64,000 bases of DNA. It comes from Amia ocellicauda. Taxonomy: Eukaryota > Chordata > Actinopteri > Amiiformes > Amiidae. The stretch covers positions 58,573,350 to 58,637,349 of the forward strand of contig NC_089851.1 of the NCBI RefSeq assembly GCF_036373705.1, given 5' to 3'. Below, piece after piece: positions 51,651 to 60,914 of this stretch; position 1 is the first letter of the stretch, and every line of letters begins with the position of its first letter. The translations under genes were made by a program, and so were the position numbers. Below the pieces are notes generated by a model. It was not told the DNA's origin, made no database searches, and saw only the letters and a program-made list of their open reading frames with translations.

Positions 51651-51681
<31 letters not shown>
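51566..51681. repeat. Pure (TTTTG)22 microsatellite, copy 3
   Basis: Twenty-two uninterrupted TTTTG units and T6. The pattern opens long artefactual frames on both strands (Phe-Val-Leu-Phe-Cys type and Lys-Thr-Lys-Gln-Asn type), which are not genes. Confidence 0.95.
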
Positions 51682-51723
51682 GCCTTACGCCTGAGTGTAG
51701 GCACTGGGGAATGGGAGAGTCCT

Positions 51724-51797
51724 GGCACCGTGGCTTAGTTGGTCAAAGCACCTGTCTTGTAAACAGGAAACCCTGGGTTCGACTCCCAGCAGTGCCT
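51724..51797 (+). tRNA. tRNA-Thr (anticodon TGT), B box intact, copy 3
   Basis: The T loop is the canonical TTCGACT, so the B box GGTTCGACTCC matches consensus. Position 26 is A (51750) instead of G, a change shared with copies 5, 6 and 7 and usually tolerated. The C6-A67 acceptor mismatch remains. First T5 at 51850-51854. Confidence 0.9.
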
Positions 51798-51951
51798 TGG
51801 TTTATGTTGGCCTAGGCAATGGAAAGGAAGTTTCTAAACGCTCAATACATTTTTGCAAGATGGCCATCCACAGCAAGCAGCTTAAGGTTACTGTAGCCAC
51901 AGTCTGGCAAGCTGTCCGCCAGAAGTAGAAACAATAACAAGGGGCGGGGGG

Positions 51952-51955
51952 AAAA
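51952..51955 (-). terminator. Pol III T4 terminator of tRNA-Asn, copy 3
   Basis: TTTT on minus, 7 nt past the Asn 3' end. Confidence 0.85.
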
Positions 51956-51961
51956 GTGGGC

Positions 51962-52035
51962 CGTCCCTGGGTGGATTCGAACCACCATCCTTTTGGTTAA
52001 CAGCCAAACGCGCTGACCGATTGCGCCACAGAGAC
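51962..52035 (-). tRNA. tRNA-Asn (anticodon GTT), intact, copy 3
   Basis: The D loop AATCGGTCA keeps G18 and G19, so A box, B box, cloverleaf and tertiary elbow are all as expected for a eukaryotic tRNA-Asn. With the T4 stop in place, this is one of four copies (3, 5, 7, 8) that look fully functional. Confidence 0.95.
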
Positions 52036-52135
52036 AGACAGAGGTGTTGTGGTTGCTGCAGTCGTGCAGTTCCTTCACAGTTGCCAAAAATCATTTCCAG
52101 CACACGATTTTCTTTGTCGTTGAATGCAACATACG

Positions 52136-53120
52136 TGACCATTGGGGGAGCGATAGCAAGCAAGAGAGTTAGATATCGAGAGTCATAGATAGATAGATAG
52201 ATAGATAGATGGATGGATGGACGGCAAGGCAAGCATCTGATTGACAGTGGTCCGTGATCTGCTGTTATGCTACTATGCTACTGACCATTGGGTGAGCGAA
52301 AGCAAGTAAGAGAGTTAGATATCAAGAGTCATAGATAGATAGATAGATAGATGGATGGATGGACGGCAAGGCAAGCATCTGATTGACAGTGGTCCGTGAT
52401 CTGCTGTTATGCTACAATGCTACTGACCATTGGGGGAGCGATAGCAAGCAAGAGAGTTAGATATCAAGAGTCATAGATAGATAGATAGATAAATGGATGG
52501 ATGGACGGCAAGGCAAGCATCTGATTGACAGTGGTCCGTGATCTGCTGTTATGATACTATGCTACTGACCATTGGGGGAGCGATAGCAAGCAAGAGAGTT
52601 AGATATCAAGAGTCATAGATAGATAGATAGATGGATGGATGGATGGACGGCAAGGCAAGCATCTGATTGACAGTGGTCCGTGATCTGCTGTTATGCTACT
52701 ATGCTACTGACCATTGGGGGAGCGATAGCAAGCAAGAGAGTTAGATATCAAGAGTCATAGATAGGTAGATGGATGGGTGGATGGATGGACGTCAAGGCAA
52801 GCATCTGATTGACAGTGGTCCGTGATCTGCTGTTATGCTACTATGCTACTGACCATTGGGGGAGCGATAGCAAGCAAGAGAGTTAGATGTCAAGAGTCAT
52901 AGATAGATAGATAGATGGATGGATGGATGGACGGCAAGGCAAGCATCTGATTGACAGTGGTCCGTGATCTGCTGTTATGCTACTATGCTACTGACCATTG
53001 GGGGAGCGATAGCAAGCAAGAGAGTTAGATATTGAGAGTCATAGATAGATGGATGGATGGATGGATGGCAAGGCAAGAACCTGATTGACAGCGGTCCGTG
53101 ATCTGCTGTTATTCTACTAT
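52136..53120. repeat. Satellite spacer between cassettes 3 and 4 (985 bp)
   Basis: About seven monomers, the shortest spacer. The second monomer has the marker GGGTGAGCGAAAGCAAGTAAG, seen only after cassettes with intact Asn (3, 5, 7, 8). The GTGTTCCG, GATAACAAG and GATGTATGG monomers of the 1,261-bp spacers are missing. It shares ATAAATGG and GTGGATGGATGGACGTC with the spacer before cassette 2. Confidence 0.95.
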
Positions 53121-53142
53121 CAGCAGCAGCAGCGGCAGATTT

Positions 53143-53216
53143 GGCGCCGTGGCTTAGTTGGTTAAAGCGCCTGTCTAGTAAACAGGAGGTCCTGGGTTCA
53201 AATCCCAGCGGTGCCT
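53143..53216 (+). tRNA. tRNA-Thr (anticodon AGT), copy 4
   Basis: Identical to the other seven copies; intact promoter boxes and cloverleaf. Confidence 0.95.
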
Positions 53217-53502
53217 TAGGCGGGCTTTCTGTGCTCCTTGCGAAGCTTGTGCTTCCGCTTTATCGACCATCAGTTTTAGCAAGATAGGCTTATCGTAAAG
53301 CCATCAGAGGACGTAATGAACCGGAAAGCCAACTGGACAGACGCCGGTTTGTAAAGAAGAACTAGAACCCAAAGGACAAGCGCTACGGCCAACGTCCAAT
53401 TCCCATTGCCGCCCCTGGACAGTCGCAACAGGGAGCTTGTTGCTCCCGTCAACCTTACGTTTTCACCTCTGTGTGCTTCCTTTGTTGCAGCCTGCATCCA
53501 GA

Positions 53503-53563
53503 TTTTGTTTTGTTTTGTTTTGTTTTGTTTTGTTTTGTTTGGTTTTGTTTGGTTTTGTTTTTT
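53503..53563. repeat. (TTTTG)n with TTTGG interruptions, copy 4
   Basis: Seven TTTTG units followed by the interrupted block and T6; one unit shorter than copy 2. Confidence 0.95.
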
Positions 53564-53605
53564 GCCTTACGCCTGAGTGTAGGCACTGGGGAATGGGAGA
53601 GTCCT

Positions 53606-53679
53606 GGCACCGTGGCTTAGTTGGTCAAAGCGCCTGTCTTGTAAACAGGAAACCCTGGGGTCGACTCCCAGCAGTGCCT
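53606..53679 (+). tRNA. tRNA-Thr (anticodon TGT), damaged B box, copy 4
   Basis: Same sequence as copies 1 and 2, with G at T54 (53660) and G26. First T5 at 53732-53736. Likely impaired. Confidence 0.85.
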
Positions 53680-53833
53680 TGGTTTATGTTGGCCTAGGCA
53701 ATGGAAAGGAAGTTTCTAAACGCTCAATACATTTTTGCAAGATGGCCATCCACAGCAAGCAGCTTAAGGTTACTGTAGCCACAGTCTGGCAAGCTGTCCG
53801 CCAGAAGTAGAAACAATAACAAGGGGCGGGGGG

Positions 53834-53837
53834 AAAA
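53834..53837 (-). terminator. Pol III T4 terminator of tRNA-Asn, copy 4
   Basis: TTTT on minus, 7 nt past the Asn 3' end. Confidence 0.85.
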
Positions 53838-53843
53838 GTGGGC

Positions 53844-53917
53844 CGTCCCTGGGTGGATTCGAACCACCATCCTTTTGGTTAACAGCCAAACGCGCTGAAC
53901 GATTGCGCCACAGAGAC
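53844..53917 (-). tRNA. tRNA-Asn (anticodon GTT), G19 lost, copy 4
   Basis: Matches copy 1, with T at G19 (53899). It lacks the extra D-stem change private to copy 2, so that change arose after the 2/4 duplication. Confidence 0.88.
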
Positions 53918-54017
53918 AGACAGAGGTGTTGTGGTTGCTGCAGTCGTGCAGTTCCTTCACAGTTGCCAAAAATCATTTCCAGCACACGATTTTCTTTGTC
54001 GTTGAATGCAACATACG

Positions 54018-55278
54018 TGACCATTGGGGGAGCGATAGCAAGCAAGAGAGTTAGATATCGAGAGTCATAGATAGATAGATAGATAGATGGATGGATGGAC
54101 GGCAAGGCAAGCATCTGATTGACAGTGTTCCGTGATCTGCTGTTATGCTACTATGCTACTGACCATTGGGGGAGCGATAGCAAGCAAGAGAGTTAGATAA
54201 CAAGAGTCATAGATAGATAGATGGATGGATGGATGGACGGCAAGGCAAGCATCTGATTGACAGTGGTCCGTGATCTGCTGTTATGCTACTATGCTACTGA
54301 CCATTGGGGGAGCGATAGCAAGTAAGAGAGTTAGATATCGAGAGTCATTGATAGATAGATAGATAGATGGATGGATGGACGGCAAGGCAAGCATCTGATT
54401 GACAGTGGTCCGTGATCTGCTGTTATGCTACAATGCTACTGACCATTGGGGGAGCGATAGCAAGCAAGAGAGTTAGATATCAAGAGTCATAGATAGATAG
54501 ATAGATAGATGTATGGATGGACGGCAAGGCAAGCATCTGATTGACAGTGGTCCGTGATCTGCTGTTATGCTACAATGCTACTGACCATTGGGGGAGCGAT
54601 AGCAAGCAAGAGAGTTAGATATCAAGAGTCATAGATAGATAGATAGATAGATGGATGGATGGACGGCAAGGCAAGCATCTGATTGACAGTGGTCCGTGAT
54701 CTGCTGTTATGATACTATGCTACTGACCATTGGGGGAGCGATAGCAAGCAAGAGAGTTAGATATCAAGAGTCATAGATAGATAGATAGATGGATGGATGG
54801 ATGGACGGCAAGGCAAGCATCTGATTGACAGTGGTCCGTGATCTGCTGTTATGCTACTATGCTACTGACCATTGGGGGAGCGATAGCAAGCAAGAGAGTT
54901 AGATATCAAGAGTCATAGATAGGTAGATGGATGGGTGGATGAATGGACGTCAAGGCAAGCATCTGATTGACAGTGGTCCGTGATCTGCTGTTATGCTACT
55001 ATGCTACTGACCATTGGGGGAGCGATAGCAAGCAAGAGAGTTAGATGTCAAGAGTCATAGATAGATAGATAGATGGATGGATGGATGGACGGCAAGGCAA
55101 GCATCTGATTGACAGTGGTCCGTGATCTGCTGTTATGCTACTATGCTACTGACCATTGGGGGAGCGATAGCAAGCAAGAGAGTTAGATATTGAGAGTCAT
55201 AGATAGATGGATGGATGGATGGACGGCAAGGCAAGAACCTGATTGACAGCGGTCCGTGATCTGCTGTTATTCTACTAT
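54018..55278. repeat. Satellite spacer between cassettes 4 and 5 (1,261 bp)
   Basis: Same length and markers as the 2-3 spacer, including GTGGATGAATGGACGTC. Together with cassettes 2-5 this defines a two-cassette superunit of about 4.1 kb. Confidence 0.95.
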
Positions 55279-55300
55279 CAGCAGCAGCAGCAGCAGATTT

Positions 55301-55374
55301 GGCGCCGTGGCTTAGTTGGTTAAAGCGCCTGTCTAGTAAACAGGAGGTCCTGGGTTCAAATCCCAGCGGTGCCT
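55301..55374 (+). tRNA. tRNA-Thr (anticodon AGT), copy 5
   Basis: Identical to the other copies over 74 nt. Confidence 0.95.
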
Positions 55375-55660
55375 TAGGCGGGCTTTCTGTGCTCCTTGCG
55401 AAGCTTGTGCTTCCGCTTTGTCGACCATCAGTTTTAGCAAGATAGGCTTATCGTAAAGCCATCAGAGGACGTAATGAACCGGAAAGCCAACTGGACAGAC
55501 GCCGGTTTGTAAAGAAGAACCAGAACCCAAAGGACAAGCGCTACGGCCAACGTCCAATTCCCATTGCCGCCCCTGGACAGTCGCAACAGGGAGCTTGTTG
55601 CTCCCGTCAACCTTACGTTTTCACCTCTGTGTGCTTCCTTTGTTGCAGCCTGCATCCAGA

Positions 55661-55710
55661 TTTTGTTTTGTTTTGTTTTGTTTTGTTTTGTTTTGTTTTG
55701 TTTTGTTTTG

Positions 55711-55741
<31 letters not shown>
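55661..55741. repeat. Pure (TTTTG)15 microsatellite, copy 5
   Basis: Fifteen uninterrupted units and T6; the shortest of the pure tracts. Confidence 0.95.
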
Positions 55742-55783
55742 GCCTTACGCCTGAGTGTAGGCACTGGGGAATGGGAGAGTCCT

Positions 55784-55857
55784 GGCACCGTGGCTTAGTT
55801 GGTCAAAGCACCTGTCTTGTAAACAGGAAACCCTGGGTTCGACTCCCAGCAGTGCCT
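55784..55857 (+). tRNA. tRNA-Thr (anticodon TGT), B box intact, copy 5
   Basis: Same as copy 3: canonical T loop, A26, C6-A67 mismatch. First T5 at 55910-55914. Confidence 0.9.
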
Positions 55858-56011
55858 TGGTTTATGTTGGCCTAGGCAATGGAAAGGAAGTTTCTAAACG
55901 CTCAATACATTTTTGCAAGATGGCCATCCACAGCAAGCAGCTTAAGGTTACTGTAGCCACAGTCTGGCAAGCTGTCCGCCAGAAGTAGAAACAATAACAA
56001 GGGGCGGGGGG

Positions 56012-56015
56012 AAAA
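56012..56015 (-). terminator. Pol III T4 terminator of tRNA-Asn, copy 5
   Basis: TTTT on minus, 7 nt past the Asn 3' end. Confidence 0.85.
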
Positions 56016-56021
56016 GTGGGC

Positions 56022-56095
56022 CGTCCCTGGGTGGATTCGAACCACCATCCTTTTGGTTAACAGCCAAACGCGCTGACCGATTGCGCCACAGAGAC
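56022..56095 (-). tRNA. tRNA-Asn (anticodon GTT), intact, copy 5
   Basis: G18-G19 present, all stems paired, canonical A and B boxes; matches copy 3. Confidence 0.95.
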
Positions 56096-56195
56096 AGACA
56101 GAGGTGTTGTGGTTGCTGCAGTCGTGCAGTTCCTTCACAGTTGCCAAAAATCATTTCCAGCACACGATTTTCTTTGTCGTTGAATGCAACATACG

Positions 56196-57744
56196 TGACC
56201 ATTGGGGGAGCGATAGCAAGCAAGAGAGTTAGATATCGAGAGTCATAGATAGATAGATAGATAGATAGATGGATGGATGGACGGCAAGGCAAGCATCTGA
56301 TTGACAGTGGTCCGTGATCTGCTGTTATGCTACTATGCTACTGACCATTGGGTGAGCGAAAGCAAGTAAGAGAGTTAGATATCAAGAGTCATAGATAGAT
56401 AGATAGATAGATGGATGGATGGACGGCAAGGCAAGCATCTGATTGACAGTGCTCCGTGATCTGCTGTTATGCTACAATGCTACTGACCATTGGGGGAGCG
56501 ATAGCAAGCAAGAGAGTTAGATATCAAGAGTCATAGATAGATAGATAGATAGATGGATGGATGGACGGCAAGGCAAGCATCTGATTGACAGTGGTCCGTG
56601 ATCTGCTGTTATGCTACTATGCTACTGACCATTGGGGGAGCGATAGCAAGCAAGAGAGTTAGATAACAAGAGTCATAGATAGATAGATGGATGGATGGAT
56701 GGACGGCAAGGCAAGCATCTGATTGACAGTGGTCCGTGATCTGCTGTTATGCTACTATGCTACTGACCATTGGGGGAGCGATAGCAAGTAAGAGAGTTAG
56801 ATATCGAGAGTCATTGATAGATAGATAGATAGATGGATGGATGGACGGCAAGGCAAGCATCTGATTGACAGTGGTCCGTGATCTGCTGTTATGCTACAAT
56901 GCTACTGACCATTGGGGGAGCGATAGCAAGCAAGAGAGTTAGATATCAAGAGTCATAGATAGATAGATAGATAGATGTATGGATGGACGGCAAGGCAAGC
57001 ATCTGATTGACAGTGGTCCGTGATCTGCTGTTATGCTACAATGCTACTGACCATTGGGGGAGCGATAGCAAGCAAGAGAGTTAGATATCAAGAGTCATAG
57101 ATAGATAGATAGATAGATGGATGGATGGACGGCAAGGCAAGCATCTGATTGACAGTGGTCCGTGATCTGCTGTTATGATACTATGCTACTGACCATTGGG
57201 GGAGCGATAGCAAGCAAGAGAGTTAGATATCAAGAGTCATAGATAGATAGATAGATGGATGGATGGATGGACGGCAAGGCAAGCATCTGATTGACAGTGG
57301 TCCGTGATCTGCTGTTATGCTACTATGCTACTGACCATTGGGGGAGCGATAGCAAGCAAGAGAGTTAGATATCAAGAGTCATAGATAGGTAGATGGATGG
57401 GTGGATGAATGGACGTCAAGGCAAGCATCTGATTGACAGTGGTCCGTGATCTGCTGTTATGCTACTATGCTACTGACCATTGGGGGAGCGATAGCAAGCA
57501 AGAGAGTTAGATGTCAAGAGTCATAGATAGATAGATAGATGGATGGATGGATGGACGGCAAGGCAAGCATCTGATTGACAGTGGTCCGTGATCTGCTGTT
57601 ATGCTACTATGCTACTGACCATTGGGGGAGCGATAGCAAGCAAGAGAGTTAGATATTGAGAGTCATAGATAGATGGATGGATGGATGGACGGCAAGGCAA
57701 GAACCTGATTGACAGCGGTCCGTGATCTGCTGTTATTCTACTAT
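56196..57744. repeat. Satellite spacer between cassettes 5 and 6 (1,549 bp)
   Basis: The longest spacer, about eleven monomers. It begins like the 3-4 spacer (GGGTGAGCGAAAG, then a GTGCTCCG monomer) and then runs through the full 1,261-type order from GATAACAAG onward. It therefore looks like a junction of the two spacer types. Confidence 0.93.
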
Positions 57745-57766
57745 CAGCAGCAGCAGCAGCAGATTT

Positions 57767-57840
57767 GGCGCCGTGGCTTAGTTGGTTAAAGCGCCTGTCT
57801 AGTAAACAGGAGGTCCTGGGTTCAAATCCCAGCGGTGCCT
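57767..57840 (+). tRNA. tRNA-Thr (anticodon AGT), copy 6
   Basis: Identical to the other copies over 74 nt. Confidence 0.95.
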
Positions 57841-58126
57841 TAGGCGGGCTTTCTGTGCTCCTTGCGAAGCTTGTGCTTCCGCTTTGTCGACCATCAGTTT
57901 TAGCAAGATAGGCTTATCGTAAAGCCATCAGAGGACGTAATGAACCGGAAAGCCAACTGGACAGACGCCGGTTTGTAAAGAAGAACCAGAACCCAAAGGA
58001 CAAGCGCTACGGCCAACGTCCAATTCCCATTGCCGCCCCTGGACAGTCGCAACAGGGAGCTTGTTGCTCCCGTCAACCTTACGTTTTCACCTCTGTGTGC
58101 TTCCTTTGTTGCAGCCTGCATCCAGA

Positions 58127-58206
58127 TTTTGTTTTGTTTTGTTTTGTTTTGTTTTGTTTTGTTTTGTTTTGTTTTGTTTTGTTTTGTTTTGTTTTGTTTT
58201 GTTTTG

Positions 58207-58237
<31 letters not shown>
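58127..58237. repeat. Pure (TTTTG)21 microsatellite, copy 6
   Basis: Twenty-one uninterrupted units and T6. Confidence 0.95.
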
Positions 58238-58279
58238 GCCTTACGCCTGAGTGTAGGCACTGGGGAATGGGAGAGTCCT

Positions 58280-58353
58280 GGCACCGTGGCTTAGTTGGTC
58301 AAAGCACCTGTCTTGTAAACAGGAAACCCTGGGTTCGACTCCCAGCAGTGCCT
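58280..58353 (+). tRNA. tRNA-Thr (anticodon TGT), B box intact, copy 6
   Basis: Matches copies 3, 5 and 7 with A26 and T loop TTCGACT. First T5 at 58406-58410. It is the last marker of the intact-class left half of this mosaic cassette. Confidence 0.9.
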
Positions 58354-58507
58354 TGGTTTATGTTGGCCTAGGCAATGGAAAGGAAGTTTCTAAACGCTCA
58401 ATACATTTTTGCAAGATGGCCATCCACAGCAAGCAGCTTAAGGTTACTGTAGCCACAGTCTGGCAAGCTGTCCGCCAGAAGTAGAAACAATAACAAGGGG
58501 CGGGGGG

Positions 58508-58511
58508 AAAA
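58508..58511 (-). terminator. Pol III T4 terminator of tRNA-Asn, copy 6
   Basis: TTTT on minus, 7 nt past the Asn 3' end. Confidence 0.85.
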
Positions 58512-58517
58512 GTGGGC

Positions 58518-58591
58518 CGTCCCTGGGTGGATTCGAACCACCATCCTTTTGGTTAACAGCCAAACGCGCTGAACGATTGCGCCACAGAGAC
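58518..58591 (-). tRNA. tRNA-Asn (anticodon GTT), G19 lost, copy 6
   Basis: Carries T at G19 (58573) like copies 1, 2 and 4, although the Thr(TGT) gene 165 bp to its left is of the intact class. A private base change just 5' of the gene (AGAGTTGTTG in place of AGAGGTGTTG on plus) lies outside the tRNA. Confidence 0.88.
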
Positions 58592-58691
58592 AGACAGAGT
58601 TGTTGTGGTTGCTGCAGTCGTGCAGTTCCTTCACAGTTGCCAAAAATCATTTCCAGCACACGATTTTCTTTGTCGTTGAATGCAACATACG

Positions 58692-59952
58692 TGACCATTG
58701 GGGGAGCGATAGCAAGCAAGAGAGTTAGATATCGAGAGTCATAGATAGATAGATAGATAGATGGATGGATGGACGGCAAGGCAAGCATCTGATTGACAGT
58801 GTTCCGTGATCTGCTGTTATGCTACTATGCTACTGACCATTGGGGGAGCGATAGCAAGCAAGAGAGTTAGATAACAAGAGTCATAGATAGATAGATGGAT
58901 GGATGGATGGACGGCAAGGCAAGCATCTGATTGACAGTGGTCCGTGATCTGCTGTTATGCTACTATGCTACTGACCATTGGGGGAGCGATAGCAAGTAAG
59001 AGAGTTAGATATCGAGAGTCATTGATAGATAGATAGATAGATGGATGGATGGACGGCAAGGCAAGCATCTGATTGACAGTGGTCCGTGATCTGCTGTTAT
59101 GCTACAATGCTACTGACCATTGGGGGAGCGATAGCAAGCAAGAGAGTTAGATATCAAGAGTCATAGATAGATAGATAGATAGATGTATGGATGGACGGCA
59201 AGGCAAGCATCTGATTGACAGTGGTCCGTGATCTGCTGTTATGCTACAATGCTACTGACCATTGGGGGAGCGATAGCAAGCAAGAGAGTTAGATATCAAG
59301 AGTCATAGATAGATAGATAGATAGATGGATGGATGGACGGCAAGGCAAGCATCTGATTGACAGTGGTCCGTGATCTGCTGTTATGATACTATGCTACTGA
59401 CCATTGGGGGAGCGATAGCAAGCAAGAGAGTTAGATATCAAGAGTCATAGATAGATAGATAGATGGATGGATGGATGGACGGCAAGGCAAGCATCTGATT
59501 GACAGTGGTCCGTGATCTGCTGTTATGCTACTATGCTACTGACCATTGGGGGAGCGATAGCAAGCAAGAGAGTTAGATATCAAGAGTCATAGATAGGTAG
59601 ATGGATGGGTGGATGAATGGACGTCAAGGCAAGCATCTGATTGACAGTGGTCCGTGATCTGCTGTTATGCTACTATGCTACTGACCATTGGGGGAGCGAT
59701 AGCAAGCAAGAGAGTTAGATGTCAAGAGTCATAGATAGATAGATAGATGGATGGATGGATGGACGGCAAGGCAAGCATCTGATTGACAGTGGTCCGTGAT
59801 CTGCTGTTATGCTACTATGCTACTGACCATTGGGGGAGCGATAGCAAGCAAGAGAGTTAGATATTGAGAGTCATAGATAGATGGATGGATGGATGGACGG
59901 CAAGGCAAGAACCTGATTGACAGCGGTCCGTGATCTGCTGTTATTCTACTAT
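58692..59952. repeat. Satellite spacer between cassettes 6 and 7 (1,261 bp)
   Basis: The 1,261-bp type with GTGTTCCG first and GTGGATGAATGGACGTC near the end, as expected after a G19-lost Asn copy. Confidence 0.95.
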
Positions 59953-59974
59953 CAGCAGCAGCAGCAGCAGATTT

Positions 59975-60048
59975 GGCGCCGTGGCTTAGTTGGTTAAAGC
60001 GCCTGTCTAGTAAACAGGAGGTCCTGGGTTCAAATCCCAGCGGTGCCT
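59975..60048 (+). tRNA. tRNA-Thr (anticodon AGT), copy 7
   Basis: Identical to the other copies over 74 nt. Confidence 0.95.
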
Positions 60049-60334
60049 TAGGCGGGCTTTCTGTGCTCCTTGCGAAGCTTGTGCTTCCGCTTTGTCGACC
60101 ATCAGTTTTAGCAAGATAGGCTTATCGTAAAGCCATCAGAGGACGTAATGAACCGGAAAGCCAACTGGACAGACGCCGGTTTGTAAAGAAGAACCAGAAC
60201 CCAAAGGACAAGCGCTACGGCCAACGTCCAATTCCCATTGCCGCCCCTGGACAGTCGCAACAGGGAGCTTGTTGCTCCCGTCAACCTTACGTTTTCACCT
60301 CTGTGTGCCTCCTTTGTTGCAGCCTGCATCCAGA

Positions 60335-60429
60335 TTTTGTTTTGTTTTGTTTTGTTTTGTTTTGTTTTGTTTTGTTTTGTTTTGTTTTGTTTTGTTTTGT
60401 TTTGTTTTGTTTTGTTTTGTTTTGTTTTG

Positions 60430-60460
<31 letters not shown>
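60335..60460. repeat. Pure (TTTTG)24 microsatellite, copy 7
   Basis: Twenty-four uninterrupted units and T6; the longest of the eight tracts. Confidence 0.95.
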
Positions 60461-60502
60461 GCCTTACGCCTGAGTGTAGGCACTGGGGAATGGGAGAGTC
60501 CT

Positions 60503-60576
60503 GGCACCGTGGCTTAGTTGGTCAAAGCACCTGTCTTGTAAACAGGAAACCCTGGGTTCGACTCCCAGCAGTGCCT
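60503..60576 (+). tRNA. tRNA-Thr (anticodon TGT), B box intact, copy 7
   Basis: Same as copies 3, 5 and 6 (A26, T loop TTCGACT, C6-A67 mismatch). First T5 at 60629-60633. Confidence 0.9.
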
Positions 60577-60730
60577 TGGTTTATGTTGGCCTAGGCAATG
60601 GAAAGGAAGTTTCTAAACGCTCAATACATTTTTGCAAGATGGCCATCCACAGCAAGCAGCTTAAGGTTACTGTAGCCACAGTCTGGCAAGCTGTCCGCCA
60701 GAAGTAGAAACAATAACAAGGGGCGGGGGG

Positions 60731-60734
60731 AAAA
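60731..60734 (-). terminator. Pol III T4 terminator of tRNA-Asn, copy 7
   Basis: TTTT on minus, 7 nt past the Asn 3' end. Confidence 0.85.
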
Positions 60735-60740
60735 GTGGGC

Positions 60741-60814
60741 CGTCCCTGGGTGGATTCGAACCACCATCCTTTTGGTTAACAGCCAAACGCGCTGACCGAT
60801 TGCGCCACAGAGAC
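60741..60814 (-). tRNA. tRNA-Asn (anticodon GTT), intact, copy 7
   Basis: G18-G19 present, canonical stems and promoter boxes; matches copies 3 and 5. Confidence 0.95.
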
Positions 60815-60914
60815 AGACAGAGGTGTTGTGGTTGCTGCAGTCGTGCAGTTCCTTCACAGTTGCCAAAAATCATTTCCAGCACACGATTTTCTTTGTCGTT
60901 GAATGCAACATACG

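Larger units (their letters stand above)
51184..52135. repeat. tRNA cassette copy 3 (952 bp)
   Basis: Class with intact Thr(TGT) B box and intact Asn D loop. The leader has six uninterrupted CAG units. Much of the extra length is the pure (TTTTG)n tract. Confidence 0.93.
53121..54017. repeat. tRNA cassette copy 4 (897 bp)
   Basis: Near-duplicate of cassette 2: same CGG-interrupted leader, same TTTATCGACC and GAACTAGAACC body variants, same damaged Thr(TGT) and Asn genes. It is 5 bp shorter, equal to one TTTTG unit. Confidence 0.93.
55279..56195. repeat. tRNA cassette copy 5 (917 bp)
   Basis: Counterpart of cassette 3: pure CAG leader, A26 in Thr(TGT), intact Asn. The 35-bp length difference from cassette 3 equals seven TTTTG units. 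Confidence 0.93.
57745..58691. repeat. tRNA cassette copy 6, mosaic (947 bp)
   Basis: The left part (pure CAG leader, pure TTTTG, A26 Thr(TGT) with intact B box) is like cassettes 3, 5 and 7. The right part (Asn with G19 lost, followed by the GTGTTCCG 1,261-bp spacer) is like cassettes 1, 2 and 4. The switch lies between 58353 and 58573. Confidence 0.92.
59953..60914. repeat. tRNA cassette copy 7 (962 bp)
   Basis: The longest block, owing to the longest TTTTG tract. Otherwise like cassettes 3 and 5, with a private CCTCC for CTTCC change in the body. Confidence 0.93.

Noticed and set aside
51566-51738. Long frames of Phe-Val-Leu-Phe-Cys or Lys-Thr-Lys-Gln-Asn repeats
   Set aside because: Artefacts of a 5-bp repeat without stop codons in several frames; their length tracks the repeat number.
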